The position numbers and the translations under genes were made by a program. A DNA stretch of 64,000 nucleotides, taken from positions 1,240,001 to 1,304,000 of the forward strand of contig JAWMQO010000001.1 of NCBI GenBank assembly GCA_033283325.1, in the 5' to 3' direction. Shown here in pieces: positions 46,000 to 54,844 of the stretch. The DNA is from Mangrovimicrobium sp033283325. GTDB taxonomy: Bacteria > Pseudomonadota > Gammaproteobacteria > Pseudomonadales > Halieaceae. Positions within the stretch are counted from its first letter, which is position 1. Each line of letters begins with the position of its first letter. The notes under the pieces were generated by a model. The model ran no database searches and was not told the origin of the DNA. It saw nothing but the letters and a program-made list of their open reading frames with translations.

Positions 46000-47655
46000 A
46001 TGTACATCTACGACAAGTATGACCAGCAGATAGTCGACGAACGGGTGGCGCAGTTCCGCGACCAGACCGCACGCTATCTCGAGGGCAAGATCACGGACGA
46101 GCAATTCCTCCCGCTGCGACTGCAGAACGGGCTGTACGTCCAGCGCCTCGCACCCATGCTGCGGATCGCAGTGCCCTATGGTTTGTTGAGCAGCCGCCAG
46201 CTGCGCAAGATCGCCGAGCTTTCACGTGACTACGACAAGGGCTACGTGCACGTCAGCACCCGGCAGAATTTCCAGTTCAACTGGCCGAGCCTGGAGGACG
46301 TACCCGAGATCCTCGCCGGGCTGGCCTCGGTGCAGATGCACGCCATCCAGACCTCCGGCAACTGTATCCGCAATACCACCACCGACCAGTACGCCGGTGT
46401 CGCCGCGGACGAACTGGAAGATCCCCGCCCCTGGTGTGAGCTGATCCGCCAGTGGTCCACCCTGCATCCTGAATTCGCCTTCCTGCCGCGCAAGTTCAAA
46501 ATTGCCGTTTGCGCCTCTGCCGAGGACCGCGCCGCAATCCATGTCCACGATATCGGTCTTGAGGTCCTGCACAATGCCGAGGGCGAGACCGGCTTTCGCG
46601 TACTGGTGGGTGGCGGCCTCGGGCGCACCCCGATTATCGGCGAGGAAATCTGCCCCTTCCTGGAGAAGGAACACCTGCTGACTTACCTCGAGGCCATTCT
46701 GCGGGTCTACAACCAGCATGGTCGCCGGGACAACAAGTTCAAGGCCCGCATCAAGATACTGGTGAAGGCGATGGGCCCGGATGCCTTCCGCGAAGCCGTG
46801 GAGAAAGAATGGCAGGCCCTGAAGAACGGCCCGACAACCCTTACCGCGGAGGAAATTGCCCGCGCACAAAGCTTCTTTACCGCGCCCGACTACGTCACAG
46901 CAGATGCCGACGCTGCAGCGGCAGAGCTGCAGTCCCAGTGCGAGAACGACCCGATCTTCGCCAATTGGGTCAAGCGCAACACCCGCGAGCACCGGGTAGC
47001 GGGCTACCGTATCGTCAACGTCTCGCTCAAGGCCACGGGCTATCCGCCGGGCGATATCACCGACCAACAGCTGGAAATAGTCGCCGACCTTGCTGACAGG
47101 TACTCCTTTGGTGAGGCGCGCAACTCCCACGAGCAGAACATGGTGCTGGCGGACGTCCGCCAGGACCAGTTGCTGGAACTGTGGCAGGAACTGCAAAAAT
47201 CCGGCATGGCCACGCCGAACCTGGGCTACCTGACCGACGTCATCTGCTGTCCCGGCGGCGACTACTGCTCGCTCGCCAACGCCAAGTCCATTCCCGTCGC
47301 CGAGGCTATCCAGACGCGCTTCGACGACATGGACTACGTCTACGACCTGGGTCCGCTGGATCTCAACATCAGCGGCTGCATGAACGCCTGCGGGCACCAC
47401 CACGTGGGCCATATCGGCGTGCTGGGTGTCGACAAGAAAGGCCAGGAGTTCTACCAGGTGAGCCTCGGCGGCCACCAGGGCAAGGATGCTTCCATCGGCA
47501 AGATTCTCGGCCCCTCCTTCAAGCAGGAGGATATGGCCATGGTCATCGAGAAACTGATCCATACCTTCGTCGACCTGCGCCAGGGCGACGAAACCTTCCT
47601 CGACACCTACCGCCGGGTGGGTATCGACCCCTTCAAGGAGCGCGTATATGCCTAA
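46000..47655 (+). CDS. cysI: Sulfite/nitrite reductase hemoprotein (CysI/NirA type)
   Basis: 551 residues of the single-subunit siroheme/4Fe-4S reductase family, similar in length to Pseudomonas CysI. The N-terminal half has the ferredoxin-like substrate-binding repeats (HVSTRQNFQFNW, QTSGNCIRNTTTDQ). Cluster and siroheme Cys are in ICCPGGDYCSLAN and NISGCMNACGHHH. It catalyses six-electron reduction, most likely sulfite to sulfide for cysteine synthesis, given the DUF934 partner; nitrite cannot be excluded. No flavoprotein CysJ is adjacent, so ferredoxin is a likely donor. Confidence 0.92.
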   Translation: MYIYDKYDQQIVDERVAQFRDQTARYLEGKITDEQFLPLRLQNGLYVQRLAPMLRIAVPYGLLSSRQLRKIAELSRDYDKGYVHVSTRQNFQFNWPSLEDVPEILAGLASVQMHAIQTSGNCIRNTTTDQYAGVAADELEDPRPWCELIRQWSTLHPEFAFLPRKFKIAVCASAEDRAAIHVHDIGLEVLHNAEGETGFRVLVGGGLGRTPIIGEEICPFLEKEHLLTYLEAILRVYNQHGRRDNKFKARIKILVKAMGPDAFREAVEKEWQALKNGPTTLTAEEIARAQSFFTAPDYVTADADAAAAELQSQCENDPIFANWVKRNTREHRVAGYRIVNVSLKATGYPPGDITDQQLEIVADLADRYSFGEARNSHEQNMVLADVRQDQLLELWQELQKSGMATPNLGYLTDVICCPGGDYCSLANAKSIPVAEAIQTRFDDMDYVYDLGPLDLNISGCMNACGHHHVGHIGVLGVDKKGQEFYQVSLGGHQGKDASIGKILGPSFKQEDMAMVIEKLIHTFVDLRQGDETFLDTYRRVGIDPFKERVYA

Positions 47656-48082
47656 GTTGATTCGCGACGGCGCCATTGTCGAGGACGCAGACAACACCGA
47701 GGTGCTCGACCTGGAGACCTGGCTGGGCTGTGATGACCGCACCTCCCGGGCGGTGGTCCTCGAACCGGGCGAAACCCTGGAGCCACTGTTTGCGCACATA
47801 GGCGAACTGCCCCTGGTACTGGTCAACTTCCCGACCTTCACCGACGGGCGCGGTTTCTCCTACGGCCGGGAACTGCGGGAACGCGGCTACACCGGCGAAC
47901 TGCGCGCGGTTGGCGCCTTCATTCGCGACCAACTCACCTACCTGGGCCGCTGTGGCTTCAACGCCTTCCAGATGGACGACGAGTCCCAGCTGGAAGAAGC
48001 CCTGGCCAGCCTCAAGGACTTCAACGAGTACTACCAGGCCTCCATCGACCAGCCCCTGCCCCTGTTCCGCCGCCGCGCCTGA
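47648..48082 (+). CDS. DUF934 protein, CysI partner
   Basis: 144 residues; its start overlaps the 3' end of cysI by 8 bases. Family motifs are FPTFTDGRGFSYGRELRERGYTGELRAVG and DQLTYLGRCGFNAF. DUF934 proteins are regularly encoded directly after this type of CysI in Pseudomonas-like genomes and are thought to assist sulfite reduction or APS-dependent sulfate assimilation; the biochemical role is not established. Confidence 0.92.
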   Translation: MPKLIRDGAIVEDADNTEVLDLETWLGCDDRTSRAVVLEPGETLEPLFAHIGELPLVLVNFPTFTDGRGFSYGRELRERGYTGELRAVGAFIRDQLTYLGRCGFNAFQMDDESQLEEALASLKDFNEYYQASIDQPLPLFRRRA

Positions 48083-48108
48083 TTTCCAAGCCGCGGCCAC
48101 TCGATTAC

Positions 48109-48133
48109 ACTCCCTCCTAGCGAGGGAGTTTTT
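48109..48133 (+). terminator. Intrinsic terminator overlapping the next gene's ribosome site
   Basis: ACTCCCTC and GAGGGAGT form an 8-bp stem around a CTAGC loop, followed by TTTTT. It ends the cysI-DUF934 unit. The 3' arm (GAGGGAG, 48122-48128) is also the only good Shine-Dalgarno for the GTG at 48138. Confidence 0.7.
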
Positions 48134-48137
48134 CGTT

Positions 48138-49310
48138 GTGGATGTTTCAATCACCTATACATTTTTCCTGATCTTTTCCGGCGCTGCGATCTTCGCCTCT
48201 CTGGCGCTGGCGACGCGGCAACCGCTGATCATCGCCTATATCGCGCTGGGTGCCTGCCTCGGGCCCTACGGCATGTCCATGGTCACCGACACCGGACTGC
48301 TGGCGGATGTCGGCCACATCGGCATTATTTTCCTGCTATTCCTCCTCGGCCTGGACATGCAGCCCCAGGCGCTGATTTCCACGCTGAAGAAATCCACTGT
48401 GGTGGCGATCATCAGCTCGGCTGTGTTTTTCCTGATGGGAATGCTTGTCGCCCTGCTCTTCGGCTTCGAATTGACAGATGCGCTGATCATCGGCGCCGCG
48501 ATGATGTTTTCCTCGACAATCATCGGTATCAAACTGCTGCCGACCACCGTGCTGCACCACCGGCATATCGGCGAACTCATGATCGGCCTGCTCCTGTTGC
48601 AGGACCTGATCGCGATTATCGTCCTGATGGTCCTGTTCGGCGCATCCGCCAATAACACCGGGGGAATGGGACGGCAGCTCGCCCTCTCCTTCCTCGGCTT
48701 GCCGCTCATGGTCGGTGGCGCCTGGCTCATCGTGAAGTACCTCATGCTGCCCCTGCTCGCCCGCTTCGACCGCTTCCACGAGTACATATTCCTGCTCGCC
48801 ATCGGCTGGTGCCTGGGGCTCGCCGAGACGGCCTCCGCCATCGGCCTGTCCGAGGAAATCGGTGCATTTATCGCGGGTATCACCATTGCCACCAGCCCTA
48901 TATCCCAGTACATCGCGGTTAACCTGAAGCCCCTGCGGGACTTCTTCCTGATCCTGTTCTTCTTTGCCGTGGGCGCCCGCTTTGACCTGATGCTGCTGGG
49001 GGATATCTGGCTCCCGGCCCTGGTGCTCTCGGTACTGGTGCTCTCGGTAAAGCCGGTGACCTTCCGCTGGCTGCTCAAGGGCGTGAGCGAAAAGCGCATT
49101 CTCGCCTGGGATCTTGGCTTCCGGCTGGGCCAGGGCTCGGAGTTCGCACTGCTGATCGCCTACGTCGCGGCGAGCGCGGCGCTGGTTTCCGAACGGGCAT
49201 CCATCCTGATCCAGGCGACCACCATCCTCACGCTGCTCGCCTCGTCCTATATCGTGGTACTGAACTACCCGACACCCATCGCGATTTCCGACAAACTGCG
49301 CCGGGACTAG
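48138..49310 (+). CDS. CPA2-family cation:proton antiporter (KefB/C-like membrane domain only)
   Basis: 390 residues from GTG 48138 with GAGGGAG upstream; the frame extends upstream through unrelated DUF934 sequence. About 12 membrane helices, with family segments GHIGIIFLLFLLGLDMQP and GLLLLQDLIAIIVLM (membrane Asp). EEIGAFIAGITIATSP and FFFAVGARFDL follow. It ends soon after the last helix, so the cytoplasmic RCK/TrkA-N regulatory domain of KefB/KefC is absent. K+ or Na+ efflux in exchange for protons is likely; glutathione regulation is not expected. Confidence 0.88.
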   Translation: MDVSITYTFFLIFSGAAIFASLALATRQPLIIAYIALGACLGPYGMSMVTDTGLLADVGHIGIIFLLFLLGLDMQPQALISTLKKSTVVAIISSAVFFLMGMLVALLFGFELTDALIIGAAMMFSSTIIGIKLLPTTVLHHRHIGELMIGLLLLQDLIAIIVLMVLFGASANNTGGMGRQLALSFLGLPLMVGGAWLIVKYLMLPLLARFDRFHEYIFLLAIGWCLGLAETASAIGLSEEIGAFIAGITIATSPISQYIAVNLKPLRDFFLILFFFAVGARFDLMLLGDIWLPALVLSVLVLSVKPVTFRWLLKGVSEKRILAWDLGFRLGQGSEFALLIAYVAASAALVSERASILIQATTILTLLASSYIVVLNYPTPIAISDKLRRD

Positions 49311-49354
49311 ACTCATCGTGCCCTTGTGGGGCTCACCAGGAAATGCCAGGCACG

Positions 49355-49382
49355 AAAAAGCCGGCGCGAGGCCGGCTTTTTT
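49355..49382. terminator. Bidirectional intrinsic terminator
   Basis: AAAAGCCGGC and GCCGGCTTTT make a perfect 10-bp stem with a 5-base loop, with A-tract and T-tract on the two sides. It separates convergent antiporter and etfA genes and should work in both directions. Confidence 0.85.
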
Positions 49383-49401
49383 GTTTTCGAACTGGCAGCC
49401 C

Positions 49402-50331
49402 TTAGAGCTTGCTTTCCAGCTCGGGCAGCGCGTCGAACAGGTCGGCAACCAGGCCGTAGTCCGCCACCTGGAAAATCGGCGCGTCCTCGTCCTTGTTGAT
49501 AGCCACGATGACCTTGGAGTCTTTCATGCCCGCGAGGTGCTGGATGGCGCCCGAGATGCCGACAGCGATGTACAGGTCGGGTGCGACGATCTTGCCGGTC
49601 TGGCCGACCTGCATGTCGTTGGGTACGAAGCCCGCATCCACTGCTGCGCGAGACGCGCCGATGGCTGCGCCGAGCTTGTCGGCAATACCGTCGAGCAGCT
49701 TGAAGTTGTCGCCGTTCTGCATGCCGCGGCCGCCGGAAATGACGACCGGGGCGGCAGTCAGCTCGGGGCGGTCGGAAACAGCGAGTTCTTCACCGACAAA
49801 GCTGGATACACCCGCGTCGTGGACTGCGCCCACAGTTTCAACGGCAGCGGAGCCGCCTTCGGCGGGAGCCGCGTCGAATGCGGTGGTACGCACGGTGATG
49901 ACCTTCTTCGCATCGGAAGTCTGCACGGTAGCAATGACGTTACCGGCGTAAATCGGGCGCTTGAAGGTATCCGCGGATTCGACGCCTATGATGTCGGAGA
50001 TCTGGGCAACGTCGAGCAGCGCGGCAACCCGCGGCATGGTGTTCTTGCCGGTGGTGGTAGCCGGGGCGACGATGTTGTCGTAGCCGGCGCCGAGTTCGGC
50101 GATCAGCAGGCTGACGTTTTCAGCCAGCTGGTGTTCGTAGGCAGCGTTGTCGGCGACCAGTACCTTGCCGACACCGGCAACGGCGGCAGCAGCCTGGGCA
50201 ACTTCACCACAGCCTGCGCCTGCCACGAGGATATCGATGTCCGCACCCAGCGCCTGGGCTGCAGCAACGGCGTTCAGGGTCGCGACGGAGAGGGCGCTGT
50301 TGTCGTGTTCTGCAATAACCAGAGTGCTCAT
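49402..50331 (-). CDS. etfA: Electron transfer flavoprotein alpha subunit
   Basis: 309 residues. The FAD-binding C-terminal domain has VVISGGRGMQNGDNF, SRAAVDAGFVPNDMQVGQTGK and ISGAIQHLAGMKDS. The N-terminal Rossmann-like half pairs with EtfB. The heterodimer takes electrons from acyl-CoA dehydrogenases and passes them to EtfD. Its start codon overlaps the etfB stop by one base, so etfB and etfA form one operon. Confidence 0.96.
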   Translation of the reverse strand: MSTLVIAEHDNSALSVATLNAVAAAQALGADIDILVAGAGCGEVAQAAAAVAGVGKVLVADNAAYEHQLAENVSLLIAELGAGYDNIVAPATTTGKNTMPRVAALLDVAQISDIIGVESADTFKRPIYAGNVIATVQTSDAKKVITVRTTAFDAAPAEGGSAAVETVGAVHDAGVSSFVGEELAVSDRPELTAAPVVISGGRGMQNGDNFKLLDGIADKLGAAIGASRAAVDAGFVPNDMQVGQTGKIVAPDLYIAVGISGAIQHLAGMKDSKVIVAINKDEDAPIFQVADYGLVADLFDALPELESKL

Positions 50332-51080
50332 CAGATTACCTTCGCTTCGTTCTTCAGTTTGTCGACCAGCTGATCCACGTCAGCCACCTTGATGCCGGCC
50401 TGGCGCTCCGCCGGCGGCTCGACCTTGAGCAGGCTCAGGTGGGATTTCACTTCCACGCCGAGTTCTTCCGGGGTCAGCACGTCCAGGGGCTTCTTCTTTG
50501 CCTTCATGATGTTAGGCAGGGAAGCGTAGCGCGGCTCGTTCAGGCGCAGGTCGGTGGTTACGATCGCCGGGAGAGTAAGTGCAACGGTTTGCAGGCCGCC
50601 GTCGACTTCGCGGGTGACGTTGACCTTGTCACCGTCGACGACCACTTCAGACGCGAAGGTGCCCTGGCCCATGCCAGTGAGTGCGCCCAGCATCTGGCCG
50701 GTCTGGTTGTTGTCACCGTCAATGGACTGCTTGCCGAGAACAACCAGCTGGGGCTGCTCTTTTTCGACAACGCCCTTGAGCAGTTTGGCGATGACCAGCG
50801 GCTCGGGGTTGCCCTCGACCTCGACCTGGATACCGCGGTCGGCGCCCAGTGCCAGGGCCGTACGGATCTGCTCCTGGCAGTTTTTGGGTCCGATGGAGAC
50901 AACCACCACTTCGCTGGCGGTGCCCTTCTCCTTCAGGCGTACGGCCTCTTCAACCGCAATTTCACAGAAGGGGTTGATGGCCATTTTGACGTTGTTCAGA
51001 TCAACATCGCTACCATCGGCTTTGGCGCGGACTTTGACGTTGTAGTCAACGACGCGCTTAACGGCAACAAGAACCTTCAT
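50331..51080 (-). CDS. etfB: Electron transfer flavoprotein beta subunit
   Basis: 249 residues from ATG 51080. Starts KVLVAVKRVVDYN, with the AMP-binding and recognition-loop regions INPFCEIAVEEAVRLKEKG and GKQSIDGDNNQTGQML. It forms the EtfAB heterodimer. The longer open frame upstream has no start signals. The gene is divergent from etfD across a 273-base region. Confidence 0.96.
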   Translation of the reverse strand: MKVLVAVKRVVDYNVKVRAKADGSDVDLNNVKMAINPFCEIAVEEAVRLKEKGTASEVVVVSIGPKNCQEQIRTALALGADRGIQVEVEGNPEPLVIAKLLKGVVEKEQPQLVVLGKQSIDGDNNQTGQMLGALTGMGQGTFASEVVVDGDKVNVTREVDGGLQTVALTLPAIVTTDLRLNEPRYASLPNIMKAKKKPLDVLTPEELGVEVKSHLSLLKVEPPAERQAGIKVADVDQLVDKLKNEAKVI

Positions 51081-51206
51081 GGATTCTCCATTCGATAATT
51101 CAGGGTGGATTGGCAACGCCGGAGCGATAGAGCGCCGGAACAGGTAGTTCGGCGGGCTATCTTGCCGATTCTGTTCCCCTTGGTCAATAGCGGTTTCGCC
51201 CATGGA

Positions 51207-51227
51207 AATTGACCACAAGTGTCAATT
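51207..51227. promoter_or_regulatory. Inverted repeat in the etfB-etfD divergent promoter region
   Basis: AATTGAC at 51207-51213 and GTCAATT at 51221-51227 are separated by 7 bases, a spacing typical of TetR-family operators. Its central position suggests one regulator controls both ETF transcripts. It does not match the PsrA consensus known for Pseudomonas etf genes. Confidence 0.45.
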
Positions 51228-51353
51228 ACGGGCTCTCGCCGGGAAGCTTCATGATAGTTTTTTATTCTTGAAAATTATATACTTGCGTCCCTTTAACGGG
51301 TACGGCTCAGCCCCGCCCCCTCCCCCGCGCACGAAGTAAAAGAGGAAATCGCT

Positions 51354-53006
51354 GTGGAACGTGAATCAATGGAGTTCGATGTTGTCATCGTTGGCGCAGG
51401 CCCCGCGGGCCTCTCGGCGGCCTGCCGCATCATGCAACTGGCCCAGGAGAAAGAGCAGGAGATCACCGTCTGCGTCGTGGAAAAAGGCTCCGAGGTCGGT
51501 GCGCACACTCTCTCCGGCGCCGTGCTCGAACCACGCGCCCTCAATGAGCTGTTCCCCGACTGGGAAGAAAAAGGCGCCCCCCTGACGACCAGGGTCAGCG
51601 GCGATACCTTCTACCTTTATACCAGCGCGACCGGTGCGATCACGCTGCCCAACTTCATGATCCCCAAGCCGACCCATAACGAGGGCAACTACATCGTTTC
51701 CATGGGCAATGTCTGCCGCTGGCTGGCGGAACAGGCCGAGGGCCTGGGTGTCGAGGTCTATCCCGGCTTCGCCGCCGCGGAAGTACTGTTCAACGACGAC
51801 GGCTCGGTCAAGGGCATCGCCACCGGCGACATGGGCATCAGCGCCGAAGGCGAGCACAAGGACAGCTACATGCCCGGCATGGAGCTGCACGCAAAGTACA
51901 CCCTCTTCGCCGAAGGCTGCCGCGGCCACCTTGGCAAACAGTTAATAGAGAAGTTCGGCCTCGCAGAGGGGAAGGACGCGCAACACTACGGCATCGGCAT
52001 CAAGGAAATCTGGGAAATCGATCCAGAAAAGCACGAGGAAGGCCGCGTCGAACACGGCCTGGGCTGGCCCCTCTCCGAGAATGGCGCGACCGGTGGCGGC
52101 TTCCTCTACCACGCCGAGAACAACCAGGTATACCTCGGCCTGATCACCGACCTGAGCTATGACAACCCCTACCTCAGCCCCTTCGAGGAATTCAACCGCT
52201 GGAAGCACCACCCCACCGTCAGCAAATACCTCGAGGGCGCTACCCGCATTGCCTACGGTGCCCGGGCCATCACCAAGGGCGGCTTCAACTCCCTGCCAAA
52301 AATGCATTTCCCCGGGGGCCTGTTGATCGGCTGTGATGCCGGCACCCTGAACTCGGTGAAGATCAAGGGCAACCACACCGCGATGAAAAGCGGCATGATC
52401 GCCGCGGAAACCGTGGTCGAAGCCATCGGCCAGGGCGACTCTCGGCCGGCGGACCTGGCCAGCTACGCCGGGAATATCGAGAAATCCTGGCTGCATGAAG
52501 AACTCTACAGCACCCGTAACTTCTCCGGCTTCATGCACAAGTTCGGCTTCCTGATTGGCTCCGCCCTGGTGTGGATCGACCAGACCATCTTCGGCGGCAA
52601 ACTGCCATTCACGGTTCACGACACCAAACCGGATTACGCCGCCCTGAAGCCTGCCAGCGAATGCAAGCAGATCGAGTATCCCAAGCCGGACAACAAGATC
52701 AGCTTCGACCGACTCTCCTCCGTGTTCCTCTCCAATACCAACCACGAGGAAGACCAGCCCTGCCACCTGACCCTGAAAGACGCCAGCGTGCCGATGGAGG
52801 TCAACTATCCGAAGTGGGCGGAACCCGCGCAGCGCTACTGCCCCGCCGGCGTCTACGAAGTGGTAGAGGACGACAAGGGCAAGCGCTTCCAGATCAATGG
52901 GCAGAACTGCGTGCACTGCAAGACCTGCGATATCAAGGATCCCTCGCAGAATATCGTCTGGGTAACACCGGAAGGCTTCGGCGGGCCGAACTACCCGAAC
53001 ATGTAG
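51354..53006 (+). CDS. etfD: Electron transfer flavoprotein-ubiquinone oxidoreductase
   Basis: 550 residues. GTG 51354 has AGAGGAAA at ideal spacing; ATG 51369 is internal. The FAD motif is VVIVGAGPAGLSAACRIM, the ubiquinone/membrane-binding region contains GGFNSLPKMHFPGGLLIGCDAG, and the C-terminal 4Fe-4S ligands are in CPAGVYEV and NCVHCKTCDIKDPSQNI. It moves electrons from EtfAB to ubiquinone at the inner membrane, the exit for fatty-acid and branched-chain acyl-CoA oxidation. Confidence 0.96.
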   Translation: MERESMEFDVVIVGAGPAGLSAACRIMQLAQEKEQEITVCVVEKGSEVGAHTLSGAVLEPRALNELFPDWEEKGAPLTTRVSGDTFYLYTSATGAITLPNFMIPKPTHNEGNYIVSMGNVCRWLAEQAEGLGVEVYPGFAAAEVLFNDDGSVKGIATGDMGISAEGEHKDSYMPGMELHAKYTLFAEGCRGHLGKQLIEKFGLAEGKDAQHYGIGIKEIWEIDPEKHEEGRVEHGLGWPLSENGATGGGFLYHAENNQVYLGLITDLSYDNPYLSPFEEFNRWKHHPTVSKYLEGATRIAYGARAITKGGFNSLPKMHFPGGLLIGCDAGTLNSVKIKGNHTAMKSGMIAAETVVEAIGQGDSRPADLASYAGNIEKSWLHEELYSTRNFSGFMHKFGFLIGSALVWIDQTIFGGKLPFTVHDTKPDYAALKPASECKQIEYPKPDNKISFDRLSSVFLSNTNHEEDQPCHLTLKDASVPMEVNYPKWAEPAQRYCPAGVYEVVEDDKGKRFQINGQNCVHCKTCDIKDPSQNIVWVTPEGFGGPNYPNM

Positions 53007-53104
53007 CAGTCCGTTCTGTGGGCGATTGGCCTCTGGCGATCGCCCATGGAGCGAGCTCCCTGAGGAGTTGTCACGAACGGCAGAAGGCTGGGAGTGACTG
53101 GCCC

Positions 53105-53617
53105 CTAGACCAGTGAGTAGCTGTAGTCGCCGCTGTGTACCCGGTGCTGCTGGTCGGCCAGTTCAACCAGGCGGTACCAGGCGCTGCGGCTGAAAAGCGC
53201 GGTCAATCCGTGCCAGAGTGCCAGCACCGCGACGCCATCGAGTTCCGGCTCCGCGGAGAGCGGATACTCCCGACCGATCACCACCTTGCGACCCGTATTC
53301 AGGGTCGCTTCGAGTCCAGTTCCACTCTCGCTGACATCCACCACGACCAGCGGATGCATGGCGACCTGGATGCGCCACTTCTCGACCGGCGTAACCAGGT
53401 AGTACTCACCGTCACCTTCACGACGCAGGATACTGGCGAATAGATTGCGCAGGGATTCGCGCTCGATCGGCGCGCCCTCATGGTACCAGGTGCCATCCGT
53501 TGCGATATTGATATCGATATCGCCGGAAAGCTCCGGGTGCCATAAATGGAGGGGCGGCGCGTCAAAGTTACGCTTGCGCGGCACCTGCCCCTCGATGTCC
53601 TCCAGCGAATCCGCCAT
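53105..53617 (-). CDS. DUF1285 family protein
   Basis: 170 residues. The DUF1285 core has DGTWYHEGAPIERESLRNLF and YYLVTPVEKWRI, followed by a beta-rich half. The family is common in gammaproteobacteria and structurally PH-like in parts; its function is unknown. It lies 26 bases downstream of serA on the same strand and may be the last gene of a ppiD-serA-DUF1285 transcript. Confidence 0.9.
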   Translation of the reverse strand: MADSLEDIEGQVPRKRNFDAPPLHLWHPELSGDIDINIATDGTWYHEGAPIERESLRNLFASILRREGDGEYYLVTPVEKWRIQVAMHPLVVVDVSESGTGLEATLNTGRKVVIGREYPLSAEPELDGVAVLALWHGLTALFSRSAWYRLVELADQQHRVHSGDYSYSLV

Positions 53618-53643
53618 GCGAGCCTCCCCGCGCGAATCCCGAC

Positions 53644-54828
53644 TCAGGCGCAGTTCCCGATCAGCCGGACATTGATCACGCCGTTCAGGGCGCGCATGGT
53701 ATCCAGTACCGGCTCGGTAATTTCGCCATCGATGTCGATCAGGTTGTAGGCGATTTCGTCACGGCTCTTGTTGAGCATGTCGATGACGTTGATATTCTCG
53801 TTGGCGAGAATCGACAGGAGGCTACCGAGGATCTTCGGCACGTTTTCATTGGTGACCGAGAGACGGCAGCCACTTACCCGCTCCAGGGCGAGGGTCGGGA
53901 AATTCACGGCATTACGGATATTGCCGTTCTCCAGGAAGTCGCGCAGTTGATCCGCCGCCATGATGGCGCAGTTGTCTTCGGCCTCATCCGTACTCGCGCC
54001 GATGTGCGGCATGAGGATCACGTCATCGCGACCGATGAGTGCGGGGGTGGGGAAATCGGCAATGTAGCGGCGCAGTCGATCACCATTCAGCGCTTCTACA
54101 AGGCTGCTTTCGTCGACGATTTCCTGGCGGGCGAAATTCAGCAGGCAGGCGCCGGGCTTGAGCGCCGCAAACAGCTCCGCGTTGATCAGGCCGCGAGTGC
54201 TATCCAGTACAGGCAGGTGCAGGCTGATGTAGTCACAGCGGGCGAACAGCGCCGAGAGCGTTTCGGCTCGCTGCACCTGGCTTGAGAGACGCCAGGCGGC
54301 TTCCACCGACAGCGCCGGGTCAAAACCAACCACGTCCATGCCCAGTGTCAGGCCCATCTCGGCCACCAGGGAACCGATCGCTCCCAGGCCGACGACGCCC
54401 AGCGTCTTGCCTACCAGTTCGCTGCCCTTGAACTCCTTCTTGTGGGCTTCGAGGGTGCGGTGCATCTCGCCCATGTCGTCCATACCGGCCAGTGTCTCGA
54501 CATAGCGCATCCCTTCGAGGATGCCCCGTGATCCGAGAAGCAGACCGGCGGCGACCAGTTCCTTGACCGCGTTGGCATTCGCCCCCGGCGTGTTGAATAC
54601 CGGGATGCCCCGTTCGCTGCAATGGGAAACCGGGATATTGTTGACCCCTGCCCCGGCGCGGGCTATTGCCAGTACGGAATCAGCGATGTCCTCCGGTGCC
54701 AGCTTGTGGCTGCGCAGCAGGATCGCATCCGGGTGGGAAAATTCGCTGGCGATCTCGTAGCCATCTCGCGGCAACCGGTCGAGGCCGCGCACCGAGATCT
54801 GGTTAAGGGTAAGAATTTGACGTGCCAT
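53644..54828 (-). CDS. serA: D-3-phosphoglycerate dehydrogenase
   Basis: 394 residues. The NAD Rossmann motif is VVGLGAIGSLVAEMG; catalytic Arg is in LLNFARQE and catalytic His in LMPHIGAST. The usual DVFxxEP segment is replaced by ADFPTP, as in a short SerA subgroup that ends with an ACT domain (about 322-394, IAYNLIDIDGEI). It oxidises 3-phosphoglycerate to phosphohydroxypyruvate in serine synthesis and is probably serine-responsive through ACT. It starts 16 bases after ppiD ends. Confidence 0.92.
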   Translation of the reverse strand: MARQILTLNQISVRGLDRLPRDGYEIASEFSHPDAILLRSHKLAPEDIADSVLAIARAGAGVNNIPVSHCSERGIPVFNTPGANANAVKELVAAGLLLGSRGILEGMRYVETLAGMDDMGEMHRTLEAHKKEFKGSELVGKTLGVVGLGAIGSLVAEMGLTLGMDVVGFDPALSVEAAWRLSSQVQRAETLSALFARCDYISLHLPVLDSTRGLINAELFAALKPGACLLNFARQEIVDESSLVEALNGDRLRRYIADFPTPALIGRDDVILMPHIGASTDEAEDNCAIMAADQLRDFLENGNIRNAVNFPTLALERVSGCRLSVTNENVPKILGSLLSILANENINVIDMLNKSRDEIAYNLIDIDGEITEPVLDTMRALNGVINVRLIGNCA

Positions 54829-54844
54829 GACTACCTCGGAATGA

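Noticed and set aside
47910..48137. N-terminal extension of the antiporter
   Set aside because: That part of the frame lies within DUF934 and reads as low-complexity Ser/Thr/Pro; the start is at GTG 48138.
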